Positions 48,748 to 58,679 of a stretch of DNA of 64,000 bases are shown here, piece after piece. The position numbers were made by a program, and so were the translations under genes. Origin of the DNA: JAAYHG01 sp012735455 (GTDB lineage: Bacteria > Bacillota > DTU030 > DUMP01); the NCBI GenBank assembly GCA_050951365.1, contig JBMNIX010000001.1:124001-188000 (forward strand), given 5' to 3'. Position 1 is the stretch's first letter, and the number at the start of each line of letters is the position of its first letter. Below the pieces are notes generated by a model. The model searched no databases and was not told the DNA's origin. It saw nothing but the letters and a program-made list of their open reading frames with translations.

Positions 48748-49370
48748 CAGCCGAGCACCTCCTCTACCCTGGCTACAGCATCCTTTGTGATGATTAGACG
48801 GCCGTAGTTCAACAAGTCGTAGACGTTCAAGGCCGACACTACTGTCGCCAGTACACCAGGAATATTACGAGCACTCCTCTGTACCACTTCATCTCTCTCA
48901 GGGGTAACAATGAGCGCCTTCTTGGGCGAACCCAGGTGGTTCAGGACCTTAACCATTTGTTTGGTCTTTGCCTCTGGGAGTTCCAAGCCCTCTAGCACCA
49001 TCAGTTCGCCACTTCTTAGCTTCTCGGAGAGGGCCACCTTAAGTGCCAACCGCCGCATTTTCTTGGGAAGGTCCTGTGCATAGCTCCTTGGGTGGGGACC
49101 GAAAGCAACACCGCCATGGCGCCACAGTGGTGACCTGATGCTACCCACCCGGGCCCGGCCAGTGCCCTTCTGCCGCCAAGGCTTGCGGCCGCCGCCCCTG
49201 ACCTCAGCACGAGTTTTTGTATCGGAAGTTCCAAAACGCCTGTTGGCCAGGTGGCGTACCACCGCTTGGTGAATAAGTCCACTATTCATCGGCACGGCGA
49301 AGACACTGTCGGAAAGCTCTATTTCTCCCACCGTCTCGCCCTGCAGATTGTACAAAGGTACACGCGGCAT
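48747..49370 (-). CDS. rplD: 50S ribosomal protein L4
   Basis: The 207-residue protein has TRAEVRGGGRKPWRQKGTGRARVGS, the extended loop lining the exit tunnel, and a globular domain that in some bacteria regulates this operon. Confidence 0.98.
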   Translation of the reverse strand: MPRVPLYNLQGETVGEIELSDSVFAVPMNSGLIHQAVVRHLANRRFGTSDTKTRAEVRGGGRKPWRQKGTGRARVGSIRSPLWRHGGVAFGPHPRSYAQDLPKKMRRLALKVALSEKLRSGELMVLEGLELPEAKTKQMVKVLNHLGSPKKALIVTPERDEVVQRSARNIPGVLATVVSALNVYDLLNYGRLIITKDAVARVEEVLG

Positions 49371-49397
49371 CGCGTCTCCTCCTTTCTCCGCCGGTTT

Positions 49398-50018
49398 TTA
49401 TTCGGTCACGCGCACGCTCACAAGCCGTCCGCGCGCACCTGGAACCGAACCCTTGACCATGAGTAGGTTCCGCTCGGGATCAACCCGCACTACCCTCAAG
49501 TTCCTGACCGTTACCCGGTCGTAACCCATACGGCCCGGCATTTTCCGGCCAGGGAACACACGGCCCCCGCTGCGCGGGCTACTCAAGGTACCAGGAGCCC
49601 GGTGGAACTTGGAGCCGTGGCTCATGCGACCGCGGCGGGCGCCCCAACGCTTGATTACACCGGCGAAGCCCTTACCACGAGAAATACCGGTTACGTTCAC
49701 CTTTTCTCCGGGGCTAAAAACATCCGCTTTAATCTCCTGCCCCACCTCATAGCTGTCAGGATTCTCGACCCTGAACTCGCGGAGGTAGCGTACCGGGCGC
49801 AGCTTGTTCTTGGCGAAGTGCCCCCTGAGAGGCTTTGTGACCTTGGATTCCCGCACACTGCCAAAACCAATCTGCAAAGCATTGTAGCCATCTGTAGCCA
49901 CGGTCTTCTTCTGGATCACCACACAGGGTCCTGCCTCAATGACAGTCACCGGCACCATGGTGCCGTCTTCCTGTATTATCTGGGTCATGCCTAGCTTTCT
50001 GCCTAGAATTCCTTTCAT
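49398..50018 (-). CDS. rplC: 50S ribosomal protein L3
   Basis: The 206-residue protein has GILGRKLGMTQIIQEDGTMVPVT, GKGFAGVIKRWG and the loop HGSKFHRAPGTLSSPRSGGRVFPGRKMPGR that reaches the peptidyl-transferase centre. Confidence 0.98.
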   Translation of the reverse strand: MKGILGRKLGMTQIIQEDGTMVPVTVIEAGPCVVIQKKTVATDGYNALQIGFGSVRESKVTKPLRGHFAKNKLRPVRYLREFRVENPDSYEVGQEIKADVFSPGEKVNVTGISRGKGFAGVIKRWGARRGRMSHGSKFHRAPGTLSSPRSGGRVFPGRKMPGRMGYDRVTVRNLRVVRVDPERNLLMVKGSVPGARGRLVSVRVTE

Positions 50019-50036
50019 TGTCCTGCCTCCCTTCCC

Positions 50037-50348
50037 TTACGCCTGTTTAATCTCGATGTCCACGCCGGCGGGAAGGTCTAAACGCATAAGGGCATCCACA
50101 GTCTTAGGCGTGGGCTCCAGGATGTCGATGAGGCGCTTGTGCACCCGCATTTCGAACTGTTCCCGCGCGTCCTTGTATTTGTGCGGTGCCCGCAGGATAG
50201 TGTAAACGCTCTTTTCCGTCGGAAGCGGAATCGGACCGGAAACGAGCGCCCCTGTCCGCTTTACCGTCTCAACTATCTTCTGGGAAGACTGATCCACCAC
50301 CTGGTGGTCATAACCCTTGAGGCGGATACGTATTTTTTGTTGAGGCAT
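50037..50348 (-). CDS. rpsJ: 30S ribosomal protein S10
   Basis: The 103-residue protein has IRIRLKGYDHQVVDQSSQKIVE and GPIPLPTEKSVYTILRAPHKYKDAREQFE. S10 is the first gene of the S10 operon and also NusE. The 162 bases between tuf and rpsJ contain a terminator; the promoter for rpsJ must lie there, but I could not pick a clear one. Confidence 0.98.
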   Translation of the reverse strand: MPQQKIRIRLKGYDHQVVDQSSQKIVETVKRTGALVSGPIPLPTEKSVYTILRAPHKYKDAREQFEMRVHKRLIDILEPTPKTVDALMRLDLPAGVDIEIKQA

Positions 50349-50483
50349 TCTTTCTCCTCCTTAACGCCCGATTACAGCCGGTGAACAAACTTAGCCTTCG
50401 CTCACCGTACCACGGACAATTCTCAGTGGAAATTACCCAGCTAAGGCTGGCAACCTCCCACCTCATAGCAGGTGCCAGTTACA

Positions 50484-50512
50484 AAAAGAGGGGAGGAGAG
50501 AAACTCCCCTCT
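50484..50512 (-). terminator. Intrinsic terminator after tuf
   Basis: On the minus strand AGAGGGGAG (50512-50504) pairs with CTCCCCTCT (50496-50488) and TTTTTG follows. The stem begins within the tuf stop codon. It separates the rpoB-tuf transcript from the S10 operon. Confidence 0.88.
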
Positions 50513-51713
50513 ATTCGAAGATCTCCGAAACCACGCCCGCGCCCACGGTGCGACCGCCCTCGCGGATAGCGAAGCGCAGCCCGGTCTCAATGGCGATGGG
50601 GGTGATAAGCTCGATGTCCATGACGATGTTGTCGCCGGGCATCACCATCTCGACGCCCTCAGGCAACTTGATGTTGCCGGTAACGTCGGTGGTACGGAAG
50701 TAGAACTGGGGCCGGTAACCGTTGAAGAACGGGGTGTGCCGTCCACCTTCTTCTTTGGTGAGAACGTAGACCTGACCCTTGAACTTGGTGTGAGGACGAA
50801 TGCTGCCGGGCTTGGCCAGGACCTGCCCACGCTCTACTTCTCTACGGTCAACGCCACGGAGAAGAACACCAATGTTGTCACCAGCAACGCCCTCGTCCAG
50901 GGTCTTGCGGAACATCTCAACACCGGTGACTACGACTTTGCGGGACTCGTCGGTGAGTCCTACGATCTCGACTTCATCGCCGGTCTTCACTTTACCGCGC
51001 TCAACACGGCCTGTAACCACGGTGCCACGACCGGTGATGGTGAAGACGTCCTCAATGGGCATGAGATAGGGCTTGTCGGTGTCGCGCTCAGGGGTGGGTA
51101 TATACTCGTCTACTGCGTCCATGAGCTCCCAGATGGACTTGCACTCGGGGCAGTCGCGGCTGCCGCAGCCACACTCAAGGGCCTTTAGGGCGGAACCGGT
51201 GATCACTGGGATCTCATCGCCAGGGAACTCGTACTCGCTGAGAAGATCGCGTACTTCCATCTCTACGAGCTCGAGAAGCTCGGGATCATCCACCTGATCA
51301 GCCTTGTTGAGGTAGACAACGATGTAAGGCACGCCCACCTGCCGAGCCAAGAGTATGTGCTCGCGGGTCTGGGGCATGGGACCGTCCGCCGCGGAAACCA
51401 CAAGGATAGCACCGTCCATCTGGGCGGCACCGGTGATCATGTTCTTTACGTAGTCGGCGTGACCCGGGCAGTCCACGTGGGCATAGTGCCGATTCTCGGT
51501 TTCGTACTCTACGTGGGAGGTGGCAATGGTGATACCACGGGCGCGCTCTTCTGGCGCTTTGTCAATCTGGGCATAGTCGATAAAATTTGAGAGCCCGGCG
51601 TTGGCCAAAACTTTCGTGATGGCCGCCGTTAAGGTGGTCTTGCCGTGGTCAACGTGGCCAATGGTACCAATGTTTACGTGGGGTTTAGTACGCTCGTACT
51701 TCTTCTTCGCCAT
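50511..51713 (-). CDS. tuf: Elongation factor Tu
   Basis: From the ATG at 51713 (400 residues), behind AAAGGAGG, the protein has GHVDHGKTT, DCPGHADYVKNMITG and NKADQVDD, then beta-barrel domains 2 and 3. A cysteine-rich insert, LECGCGSRDCPECKSIW, lies near residue 185, as in several thermophilic Clostridia. EF-Tu carries aminoacyl-tRNA to the ribosome. It is the last gene of the rpoB transcript. A longer frame start overlaps fusA and is rejected. Confidence 0.98.
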   Translation of the reverse strand: MAKKKYERTKPHVNIGTIGHVDHGKTTLTAAITKVLANAGLSNFIDYAQIDKAPEERARGITIATSHVEYETENRHYAHVDCPGHADYVKNMITGAAQMDGAILVVSAADGPMPQTREHILLARQVGVPYIVVYLNKADQVDDPELLELVEMEVRDLLSEYEFPGDEIPVITGSALKALECGCGSRDCPECKSIWELMDAVDEYIPTPERDTDKPYLMPIEDVFTITGRGTVVTGRVERGKVKTGDEVEIVGLTDESRKVVVTGVEMFRKTLDEGVAGDNIGVLLRGVDRREVERGQVLAKPGSIRPHTKFKGQVYVLTKEEGGRHTPFFNGYRPQFYFRTTDVTGNIKLPEGVEMVMPGDNIVMDIELITPIAIETGLRFAIREGGRTVGAGVVSEIFE

Positions 51714-51747
51714 GTTTTTCTCCTCCTTTGACTCATGCCAACCGGGG

Positions 51748-53823
51748 TTAAGCCCGGTTCTTAGCAATAATTTTCTCAGCTAGGTTCTTAGGCACCTCAC
51801 CGTAGTGTGAGAACTGCATGGTGTAGTTGCCCCGGCCCTGCGTAAGAGAACGCAGGTCAGTAGCGTAACCGAACATCTCCGCCAAGGGTACCTTGGCGTC
51901 TATCACCTGTAGACCGTTTCTCTGCTCCATGCCAGAGATGTTGCCCCGTCGGCTGTTAAGGTCTCCAATAACATCGCCCATGTAGTCTTCCGGAACCAGA
52001 ACCTGCACCGCCATTACGGGCTCTAATAGCACCGGCTGTGCCTGTTGCAGTGCGTTCTTAAAACCCATGGAGCCTGCAACCTTGAAGGCCATCTCGGACG
52101 AGTCCACATCGTGGTAGGAACCATCGTAGAGGGTGACGTGTACGTCGATAACAGGATAACCGGCGAGGACACCAGTCGCCGCCGCCTCGCGCACACCAGC
52201 CTCCACAGCAGGAATGTATTCCTTAGGCACGACGCCGCCAACAATCTTGCTCTCGAAGGACAGGCCTGCACCTCGTTCGCGGGGTGCGACCTCCAGCCAA
52301 ACGTGACCGTACTGCCCCCGACCACCCGTCTGGCGAACATAGCGTCCCTCAGCTTTGCTGGCCACAGTGATGGTCTCCTTGTAGGCCACCTGGGGCTGAC
52401 CCACATTAGCCTCCACCTTGAACTCGCGCAGTAGGCGGTCCACAATAATCTCTAGGTGAAGCTCACCCATGCCTTCGATAATGGTCTGGCCGGTCTCCGC
52501 ATCCGTATGCATCCGGAAGGTAGGATCCTCGTCGGCCAGCTTCGCCAGGGCGGTACCTAGCTTATCCTGGTCGGCCTTGGTCTTAGGCTCAATAGCTACC
52601 GAGATAACCGGTTCTGGGAATTCTATGGACTCGAGGAGAATGGGAGCACCTTCGTCACACAATGTGTCACCTGTTCCCGTATCCCTGAGTCCTACCGCCG
52701 CTGCAATATCACCGGTGAAGACCTGGTCTATCTCCTGCCGGTGGTTGGCGTGCATCTGCAGGATGCGGCCAATGCGCTCCTTGCGCCCACGGCTGGCATT
52801 ATAAATATATGAACCTGCTTTAAGAGTACCAGAGTACACCCGGAAAAAAGCCAGGCCACCCACATAAGGGTCTGTCATGATCTTGAAAGCGAGGGCACTG
52901 AAGGGAGCATCATCGCTTGTGGCGCGGTGTTCTTCTTCCCCCGTGTTGGGATTTATGCCCCGGATATCGGGAATATCCGTTGGGGCCGGCAGGAAGTCAA
53001 CAACCGCGTCAAGCAGTAACTGTACACCCTTGTTGCGATAAGATGTACCGCAGAGGACCGGTACGATACGATTGGACAGGGTGCCTTTGCGCAGAGCGGC
53101 CTTAATCTCCTCTACAGAGAGTTCTTCACCCTCGAGATACTTCTGCATCAAGTCATCGTCTATTTCGGCCAGAGCCTCTAGTAGTGTTTCTCTCCACACC
53201 TGTACCTCTTCGACCATCTCATCCGGTATCCCGCTCTCCTCACTCCTGGTACCCATGTCATCAATGTAAAAAATGGCCTTCTGGCTAACCAGGTCTACCA
53301 TACCGCGAAACTCTGCTTCTTTACCAATAGGGAGTTGCACCGGCACCGCATTGGCGCCAAGGCGCTCACGCATCATCTCTACAGCACGGTAAAAATCTGC
53401 CCCGGTGATGTCCATCTTGTTCACGTAGGCGATACGCGGCACATGGTACCGGTCCGCCTGACGCCATACGGTTTCGGACTGGGGTTCAACACCGCCTTTA
53501 GCACAGAACACGGCAACTGCCCCGTCTAGCACGCGCAGCGAGCGTTCTACCTCCATGGTGAAATCAACGTGGCCGGGCGTGTCGATAATATTAATGCGGT
53601 GATCCTTCCAAAAACACGTCGTAGCCGCCGAGGTTATAGTAATACCGCGTTCCTGTTCTTGTACCATCCAGTCCATGGTGGCGGCGCCGTCGTGCGTCTC
53701 ACCAACCTTATGAACCTTGCCCGTGTAGAAGAGGATGCGCTCGGTTGTAGTCGTCTTACCGGCATCGATATGGGCCATAATGCCGATGTTACGCGTTTTT
53801 TGCAGCGAGTATTGCCTTGGCAC
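51748..53823 (-). CDS. fusA: Elongation factor G
   Basis: From the GTG at 53823 (691 residues) it begins MPRQYSLQKTRNIGIMAHID, aligning with other EF-G starts; GAAAGGGGTG is 6 bases upstream. G1 is AHIDAGKTTTTER, G3 DTPGHVDFT and G4 NKMDITGADF. It drives translocation and ribosome recycling. Confidence 0.98.
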   Translation of the reverse strand: MPRQYSLQKTRNIGIMAHIDAGKTTTTERILFYTGKVHKVGETHDGAATMDWMVQEQERGITITSAATTCFWKDHRINIIDTPGHVDFTMEVERSLRVLDGAVAVFCAKGGVEPQSETVWRQADRYHVPRIAYVNKMDITGADFYRAVEMMRERLGANAVPVQLPIGKEAEFRGMVDLVSQKAIFYIDDMGTRSEESGIPDEMVEEVQVWRETLLEALAEIDDDLMQKYLEGEELSVEEIKAALRKGTLSNRIVPVLCGTSYRNKGVQLLLDAVVDFLPAPTDIPDIRGINPNTGEEEHRATSDDAPFSALAFKIMTDPYVGGLAFFRVYSGTLKAGSYIYNASRGRKERIGRILQMHANHRQEIDQVFTGDIAAAVGLRDTGTGDTLCDEGAPILLESIEFPEPVISVAIEPKTKADQDKLGTALAKLADEDPTFRMHTDAETGQTIIEGMGELHLEIIVDRLLREFKVEANVGQPQVAYKETITVASKAEGRYVRQTGGRGQYGHVWLEVAPRERGAGLSFESKIVGGVVPKEYIPAVEAGVREAAATGVLAGYPVIDVHVTLYDGSYHDVDSSEMAFKVAGSMGFKNALQQAQPVLLEPVMAVQVLVPEDYMGDVIGDLNSRRGNISGMEQRNGLQVIDAKVPLAEMFGYATDLRSLTQGRGNYTMQFSHYGEVPKNLAEKIIAKNRA

Positions 53824-53870
53824 AGGTTTCACCCCTTTCCGTAACCATACTTACTACACTTAGTTCAGCC

Positions 53871-54341
53871 TTACCAACGATAGTGGGCAAATGCCTTATT
53901 GGCCTCTGCCATCTTATGCGTATCCTCGCGCTTCTTCACAGCGCCACCGGTACCGTTGGCTGCATCCATAATCTCGCCTGCCAACCGATCCTTCATAGTA
54001 CGCTCGCCACGCTTTCTGGCGTACTCCACCAGCCAACGCAAGGCAAGCGACACACGCCGCTCTGGCCGCACTTCTACTGGAACCTGATAGTTAGCACCGC
54101 CGACACGGCGAGCCCTAACCTCCACAATGGGAGTAACATTCTTCAAAGCCTGTTCGAAAACATCAAGTGGATCTTTACGAGTTTTTTCCCGGACGGTCTC
54201 CAACGCATCATAACAGATTCGCTCTGCTAAGCTACGCTTGCCGTCCCAAAGCACTTTATTGATGAGACGGGTTACCATCTTGTTCCCGTAAACGGAATCA
54301 GGCTCCACCTCATGCCGTGGAACATGGCCACGCCTTGGCAT
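53871..54341 (-). CDS. rpsG: 30S ribosomal protein S7
   Basis: The 156-residue protein has MPRRGHVPRHEVEPDSVYGN and the arm region KKREDTHKMAEANKAFAHYRW. It binds the 3' major domain of 16S rRNA. Confidence 0.98.
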   Translation of the reverse strand: MPRRGHVPRHEVEPDSVYGNKMVTRLINKVLWDGKRSLAERICYDALETVREKTRKDPLDVFEQALKNVTPIVEVRARRVGGANYQVPVEVRPERRVSLALRWLVEYARKRGERTMKDRLAGEIMDAANGTGGAVKKREDTHKMAEANKAFAHYRW

Positions 54342-54362
54342 CCCCTTCCCTCCTTTGCACTG

Positions 54363-54737
54363 CTACTTCTTGGGCCGCTTGGCACCGTATTTGGAGCGAG
54401 CTTGGCGTCGGTCCTGCACACCCGCGGCGTCTAGTGTTCCCCGGACGATGTGGTACCTTACACCAGGCAGGTCCTTAACACGGCCGCCGCGCACCAATAC
54501 AACTGCGTGCTCCTGCAGGTTGTGTCCAATACCAGGGATGTACGAGGTTACCTCAGTCTGGTTTGTAAGACGCACACGCGCCACCTTACGCAAGGCAGAG
54601 TTTGGCTTCTTGGGTGTAGTTGTATATACACGTGTGCAAACACCCCTCCTCTGGGGCGATCCCTGAAGAGCAGGAGCATCAGACTTCTTACTTGCCTTTT
54701 GGCGACCCTGACGAATCAACTGGCTGATGGTCGGCAT
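54363..54737 (-). CDS. rpsL: 30S ribosomal protein S12
   Basis: The 124-residue protein has the streptomycin-region motif TPKKPNSALRKVARV (Lys43 wild type) and GIGHNLQEHAVVLVRGGRVKDLPGVRYH. It lies 18 bases after the L7Ae-like gene. Confidence 0.98.
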   Translation of the reverse strand: MPTISQLIRQGRQKASKKSDAPALQGSPQRRGVCTRVYTTTPKKPNSALRKVARVRLTNQTEVTSYIPGIGHNLQEHAVVLVRGGRVKDLPGVRYHIVRGTLDAAGVQDRRQARSKYGAKRPKK

Positions 54738-54754
54738 TCTTCCACCTCCTTCCG

Positions 54755-55003
54755 TTAATCAGTAATTGCCGCTGCCGCAGCGCCCACCTGGATGCCACAG
54801 GCGCGGCCTAACTCGCGCATGCTCTCGACGTACTCATACTGAATACCCTGGCTCGCGCACAGCTCCAAGAGTGGAGCAACGATGTGAGCATCTGCATCAC
54901 TGGCCACGTAGACCTTGCGGGCTAGACCCTTTTCCACCGCTTTGAGCGTCTGCTTGGTGCCGATGGTCTTCTGTCTTGCCGTTCGCAAACTCTCCAGCGC
55001 CAT
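54755..55003 (-). CDS. rplGB: L7Ae-like RNA-binding protein (YbxF)
   Basis: From the ATG at 55003 (82 residues), behind GGGGAG, the protein starts MALESLRTARQKTIGTKQTLKAVEKG, followed by KVYVASDADAHIVAPLLELC, the L7Ae/L30e/YbxF fold. YbxF binds kink-turn RNA and associates with ribosomes in Bacillus. It lies between rpoC and rpsL, as in Bacillus. Confidence 0.93.
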   Translation of the reverse strand: MALESLRTARQKTIGTKQTLKAVEKGLARKVYVASDADAHIVAPLLELCASQGIQYEYVESMRELGRACGIQVGAAAAAITD

Positions 55004-55058
55004 AGCTCCCACTCCCCTGCCTGCCATACTCTTACTAACAACCGTACAATACTAACCT

Positions 55059-55122
55059 TGCGAAGCCACCCTAGGCAGCTTCGCATACACTTGCTTGCCC
55101 GCCCTACCAGCGTAGGGCGGGC
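55059..55122 (-). other. Two stable intercistronic hairpins between rpoC and ybxF
   Basis: On the minus strand GCCCGCCCTAC/GTAGGGCGGGC (55122-55097) is an 11-base stem with a 4-base loop, and TGCGAAGC/GCTTCGCA (55085-55059) is an 8-base stem. Neither is followed by a T-run, so they are more likely RNA-processing or stability structures than terminators. The 160-base gap has no gene. Confidence 0.6.
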
Positions 55123-55187
55123 TATTGTCACACTCGAACATTTTACCACCCGGCCGCCCCCCTGTCAAGGAGGAAACACCTGGCCGG

Positions 55188-58100
55188 TTACTTCCCAGCC
55201 TGCTCTGCTTCAGCAGACTCCACCGGTCCCGGCTCCACCTTGACAGTGCGGTAACGGGCAATACCCGTTCCCGCCGGGATAAGCTTGCCGATAATCACGT
55301 TTTCCTTGAGGCCAACCAGGGGATCCACCTTGCCCTTAATGGCAGCCTCAGTGAGCACCCGGGTAGTCTCCTGGAAAGAGGCCGCAGAGAGGAAAGATTC
55401 GGTAGCCAGAGAAGCCTTGGTAATACCCAGGAGCGTAGGCCGGGCCGTGGCCGGTTCGCCGCCTGCCTCCAAGACCCTAGCGTTCTCGTCCTCAAAGGCC
55501 TGAACATCCACCAGGCTTCCCAGAAGAAGATCTGTGTCGCCTGGGTCCTCTATCTTCACCTTGCGCAGCATCTGCCGCACAATAATCTCAATGTGCTTGT
55601 CGTTGATCTCCACACCCTGGAAGCGGTAAACACGCTGCACTTCCTGTAGCAGGTACTCCTCCACCGCCTCGATGCCTTTGACCCGCAGAAGCTCATGGGG
55701 ATTCACCGGTCCCTCTGTCAGGGGATCGCCGGCGGCGACACGATCACCGTCGGTGATATGCAGGCGCGCCCCGTAAGGTAGCAAATAGGAGTGGGCCTCG
55801 CCTGTTTCCTCATTTACTACCGTAGCCTCACGCCGCCCACGATTCATGCCAATGCGCACCACACCGTCGATCTCGCTAATGATTGCCTGGCCCTTGGGCT
55901 TTCTTGCCTCGAACACCTCTTCCACGCGGGGAAGACCCTGGGTAATATCGTCGCCGGCCACACCGCCAGTGTGGAAGGTACGCATGGTAAGCTGCGTGCC
56001 CGGCTCGCCAATGGACTGGGCCGCCACAATGCCCACAGCCTCGCCGGTCTCCACCAAGCGCCCAGTAGCCGGGCTGCGCCCGTAGCACTTGGCGCACACC
56101 CCTACCTTAGAGTCGCAGGTGAGTACCGTACGAATCTTAACCTTCTTCATCCCTGCTTTGATAATGGCCTCAGCTGCCGTCTCATCGATCCCGTCGCCGG
56201 CAGCAACCAAGACCTCGCCTGTCTCTGGATGCACGATATCTTCCACCGCCACCCGGCCCAGAATACGGTCGTATAGGGACTGAATCACCTCGTTGCCATC
56301 CAGCATGTCGCTCACTTCCAGGCCCTCGCTGGTACCGCAGTCGTGCTCCCGGACAATAACATCTTGAGCCACGTCCACCAAACGGCGAGTAAGGTAGCCG
56401 GAGTCCGCTGTACGCAGGGCAGTGTCAGCCAAACCCTTACGGGCACCGTGGGTAGAGATGAAGTATTCCAGCACTGTTAGACCCTCGCGGAAGTTAGAGC
56501 GAATAGGAAGGTCGATAATCCGTCCGGAAGGATCGGCCATAAGTCCGCGCATTCCAGCCAGCTGACGAATCTGCTGAATGTTGCCGCGGGCACCGGAGTT
56601 GGCCATCATGAAAACCGGGTTGAACTTATCCATGTTCTCCACCAGGGCCTTGGTGACACCCTCGATGGCATTATTCCAAACGTCAATTACCTGCTGGTAA
56701 CGCTCCTCAGCAGTGATCAAACCATGACGGTACTGCTGCTCAATCTCTTCAACCTCATTTTCCGCCGCAGACAAGATCCTGGCCTTATCGCTAGGCACCT
56801 CGATGTCACTGATCGATATGGTGATCCCGGCGCGAGTAGCAAAGTGAAAACCTAAGGCCTTGATCCGGTCCAACATCTCACCCGTCGTCTCAATCCCGTA
56901 GCGATGATAACACTCAGCCACCAGCTTGCCCAGGCCCTTCTTGTCCACAGCCTCGTTCAGATGGTAGCGCATCCCCTCTGGCAGGGCCTGGATAAAGATA
57001 AGGCGTCCTAAGGTAGTATCCACGGACTCGCCATCTATGCGCACCTTGATGGGAGCCTGCAGGGCCAGATCACCGGCATCATAAGCCATCAGTGCCTCAT
57101 CCACAGAAACGAAGTCCCGTCCCGCTCCCTTAGCACCCTCCTGGATACTGGTCAGATAGTAACAACCGATAACCATATCCTGCGTGGGCACAGCCAGCGG
57201 CTTGCCGTTGGCCGGAGAGAGGAGGTTGTAGGCAGAGAGCATGAGGATACGCGCTTCGGACTGGGCCTCGGCAGAGAGGGGTACGTGCACCGCCATCTGG
57301 TCGCCGTCAAAGTCGGCATTGTAAGCTGAGCAAACCAAGGGGTGAATCTGGATGGCACGCCCCTCCACCAGAACAGGTTCAAAGGCCTGGATGCCTAAGC
57401 GGTGCAGGGTAGGAGCACGGTTCAGAAGAACCGGATGCTCCGAGATGACCTCTTCCAGCACATCCCAGACCTCTTCCCTAACCCGCTCCACCATGCGCTT
57501 GGCGCTCTTGATGTTGTTGGCTAGGCCTTCGCTCACCAGCTTCTTCATAACAAAAGGTTTGAAGAGTTCCAGGGCCATCTCCTTGGGCAGGCCGCACTGG
57601 TGAAGTTTAAGATTGGGTCCAACCACAATAACACTCCGGCCAGAGTAGTCAACACGTTTGCCCAGGAGATTCTGGCGGAACCTGCCCTGCTTACCCTTAA
57701 GCATATCGCTCAGGGACTTGAGGGCCCGGTTGCCAGGGCCGGTAACCGGACGGCCGCGGCGCCCGTTGTCGATGAGGGCGTCCACCGCCTCCTGCAGCAT
57801 GCGTTTCTCGTTGCGCACGATGATATCTGGCGCCTGCAACTCCAAGAGGCGCTTTAAGCGGTTGTTCCGGTTGATAACCCGCCGGTAGAGGTCGTTCAGA
57901 TCTGAGGTGGCAAAACGGCCGCCGTCCAGCTGAACCATGGGGCGCAGCTCTGGCGGGATCACCGGAATCACGTCCAGGATCATCCACTCAGGACGGTTAC
58001 CAGACTTCCGGAAAGCCTCTACCACCTCTAGACGGCGGATAGCCCGGATCTTGCGCTGGCCACTCACATCTTTGAGTTCCTGTCTCAGCTCGGCCGCCAG

Positions 58101-58658
58101 TTGGTCTAGGTCAATCTCCTCCAGAAGCAGCTTAACGACCTCGGCGCCCATACCAGCTGCAAAACGCGCGCCATATTTATCCCGCGCCTCCCGGTACTCA
58201 CTTTCCGAAAGGATCTGCTTCTTCATGAGCGGGGTCTCGCCTGGATCTGTCACAACGTAGGAAGCGAAATAGAGCACCTTCTCCAAGGCTCGCGGAGACA
58301 TGTCCAGGATCAATCCCATACGGCTGGGTATGCCCTTGAAGTACCAGATGTGGGAAACTGGGGCTGCCAGCTCAATGTGACCCATACGCTCGCGACGCAC
58401 CTTGGAACGAGTAACCTCTACGCCGCAGCGGTCACACACGATACCCTTATAACGAATCCTTTTATACTTACCGCAGTGACACTCCCAGTCCTTAGTAGGA
58501 CCGAAGATCTTTTCACAGAACAGGCCTTCTCGTTCGGGCTTTAAAGTCCGGTAGTTGATCGTCTCCGGTTTTTTTACCTCTCCGCTCGACCACGCACGGA
58601 TCTGGTCCGGAGAGGCCAGCCCGATCCGGATGCGGTCAAAGTTGCTAGCGTCTAACAA
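55188..58658 (-). CDS. rpoC: DNA-directed RNA polymerase subunit beta'
   Basis: The 1,156-residue subunit has the N-terminal zinc finger Cys60, Cys62, Cys75 and Cys78, the catalytic NADFDGDQMAVH, trigger-loop region SIGEPGTQLTMRTFHTGG and the second zinc site CDSKVGVCAKCYG. It follows rpoB by 21 bases. It lacks the large inserts found in Gram-negatives, as in Bacillota. Confidence 0.99.
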   Translation of the reverse strand: MLDASNFDRIRIGLASPDQIRAWSSGEVKKPETINYRTLKPEREGLFCEKIFGPTKDWECHCGKYKRIRYKGIVCDRCGVEVTRSKVRRERMGHIELAAPVSHIWYFKGIPSRMGLILDMSPRALEKVLYFASYVVTDPGETPLMKKQILSESEYREARDKYGARFAAGMGAEVVKLLLEEIDLDQLAAELRQELKDVSGQRKIRAIRRLEVVEAFRKSGNRPEWMILDVIPVIPPELRPMVQLDGGRFATSDLNDLYRRVINRNNRLKRLLELQAPDIIVRNEKRMLQEAVDALIDNGRRGRPVTGPGNRALKSLSDMLKGKQGRFRQNLLGKRVDYSGRSVIVVGPNLKLHQCGLPKEMALELFKPFVMKKLVSEGLANNIKSAKRMVERVREEVWDVLEEVISEHPVLLNRAPTLHRLGIQAFEPVLVEGRAIQIHPLVCSAYNADFDGDQMAVHVPLSAEAQSEARILMLSAYNLLSPANGKPLAVPTQDMVIGCYYLTSIQEGAKGAGRDFVSVDEALMAYDAGDLALQAPIKVRIDGESVDTTLGRLIFIQALPEGMRYHLNEAVDKKGLGKLVAECYHRYGIETTGEMLDRIKALGFHFATRAGITISISDIEVPSDKARILSAAENEVEEIEQQYRHGLITAEERYQQVIDVWNNAIEGVTKALVENMDKFNPVFMMANSGARGNIQQIRQLAGMRGLMADPSGRIIDLPIRSNFREGLTVLEYFISTHGARKGLADTALRTADSGYLTRRLVDVAQDVIVREHDCGTSEGLEVSDMLDGNEVIQSLYDRILGRVAVEDIVHPETGEVLVAAGDGIDETAAEAIIKAGMKKVKIRTVLTCDSKVGVCAKCYGRSPATGRLVETGEAVGIVAAQSIGEPGTQLTMRTFHTGGVAGDDITQGLPRVEEVFEARKPKGQAIISEIDGVVRIGMNRGRREATVVNEETGEAHSYLLPYGARLHITDGDRVAAGDPLTEGPVNPHELLRVKGIEAVEEYLLQEVQRVYRFQGVEINDKHIEIIVRQMLRKVKIEDPGDTDLLLGSLVDVQAFEDENARVLEAGGEPATARPTLLGITKASLATESFLSAASFQETTRVLTEAAIKGKVDPLVGLKENVIIGKLIPAGTGIARYRTVKVEPGPVESAEAEQAGK

Positions 58659-58679
58659 AGGGCCTCTCTCCCTTCTCCC

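Noticed and set aside
50472..51188. A 238-residue plus-strand frame opposite tuf
   Set aside because: Antisense shadow of EF-Tu.
55097..55122. Terminator after rpoC
   Set aside because: A strong stem, but it is followed by AAGCAAGTG on the minus strand instead of a T-run.
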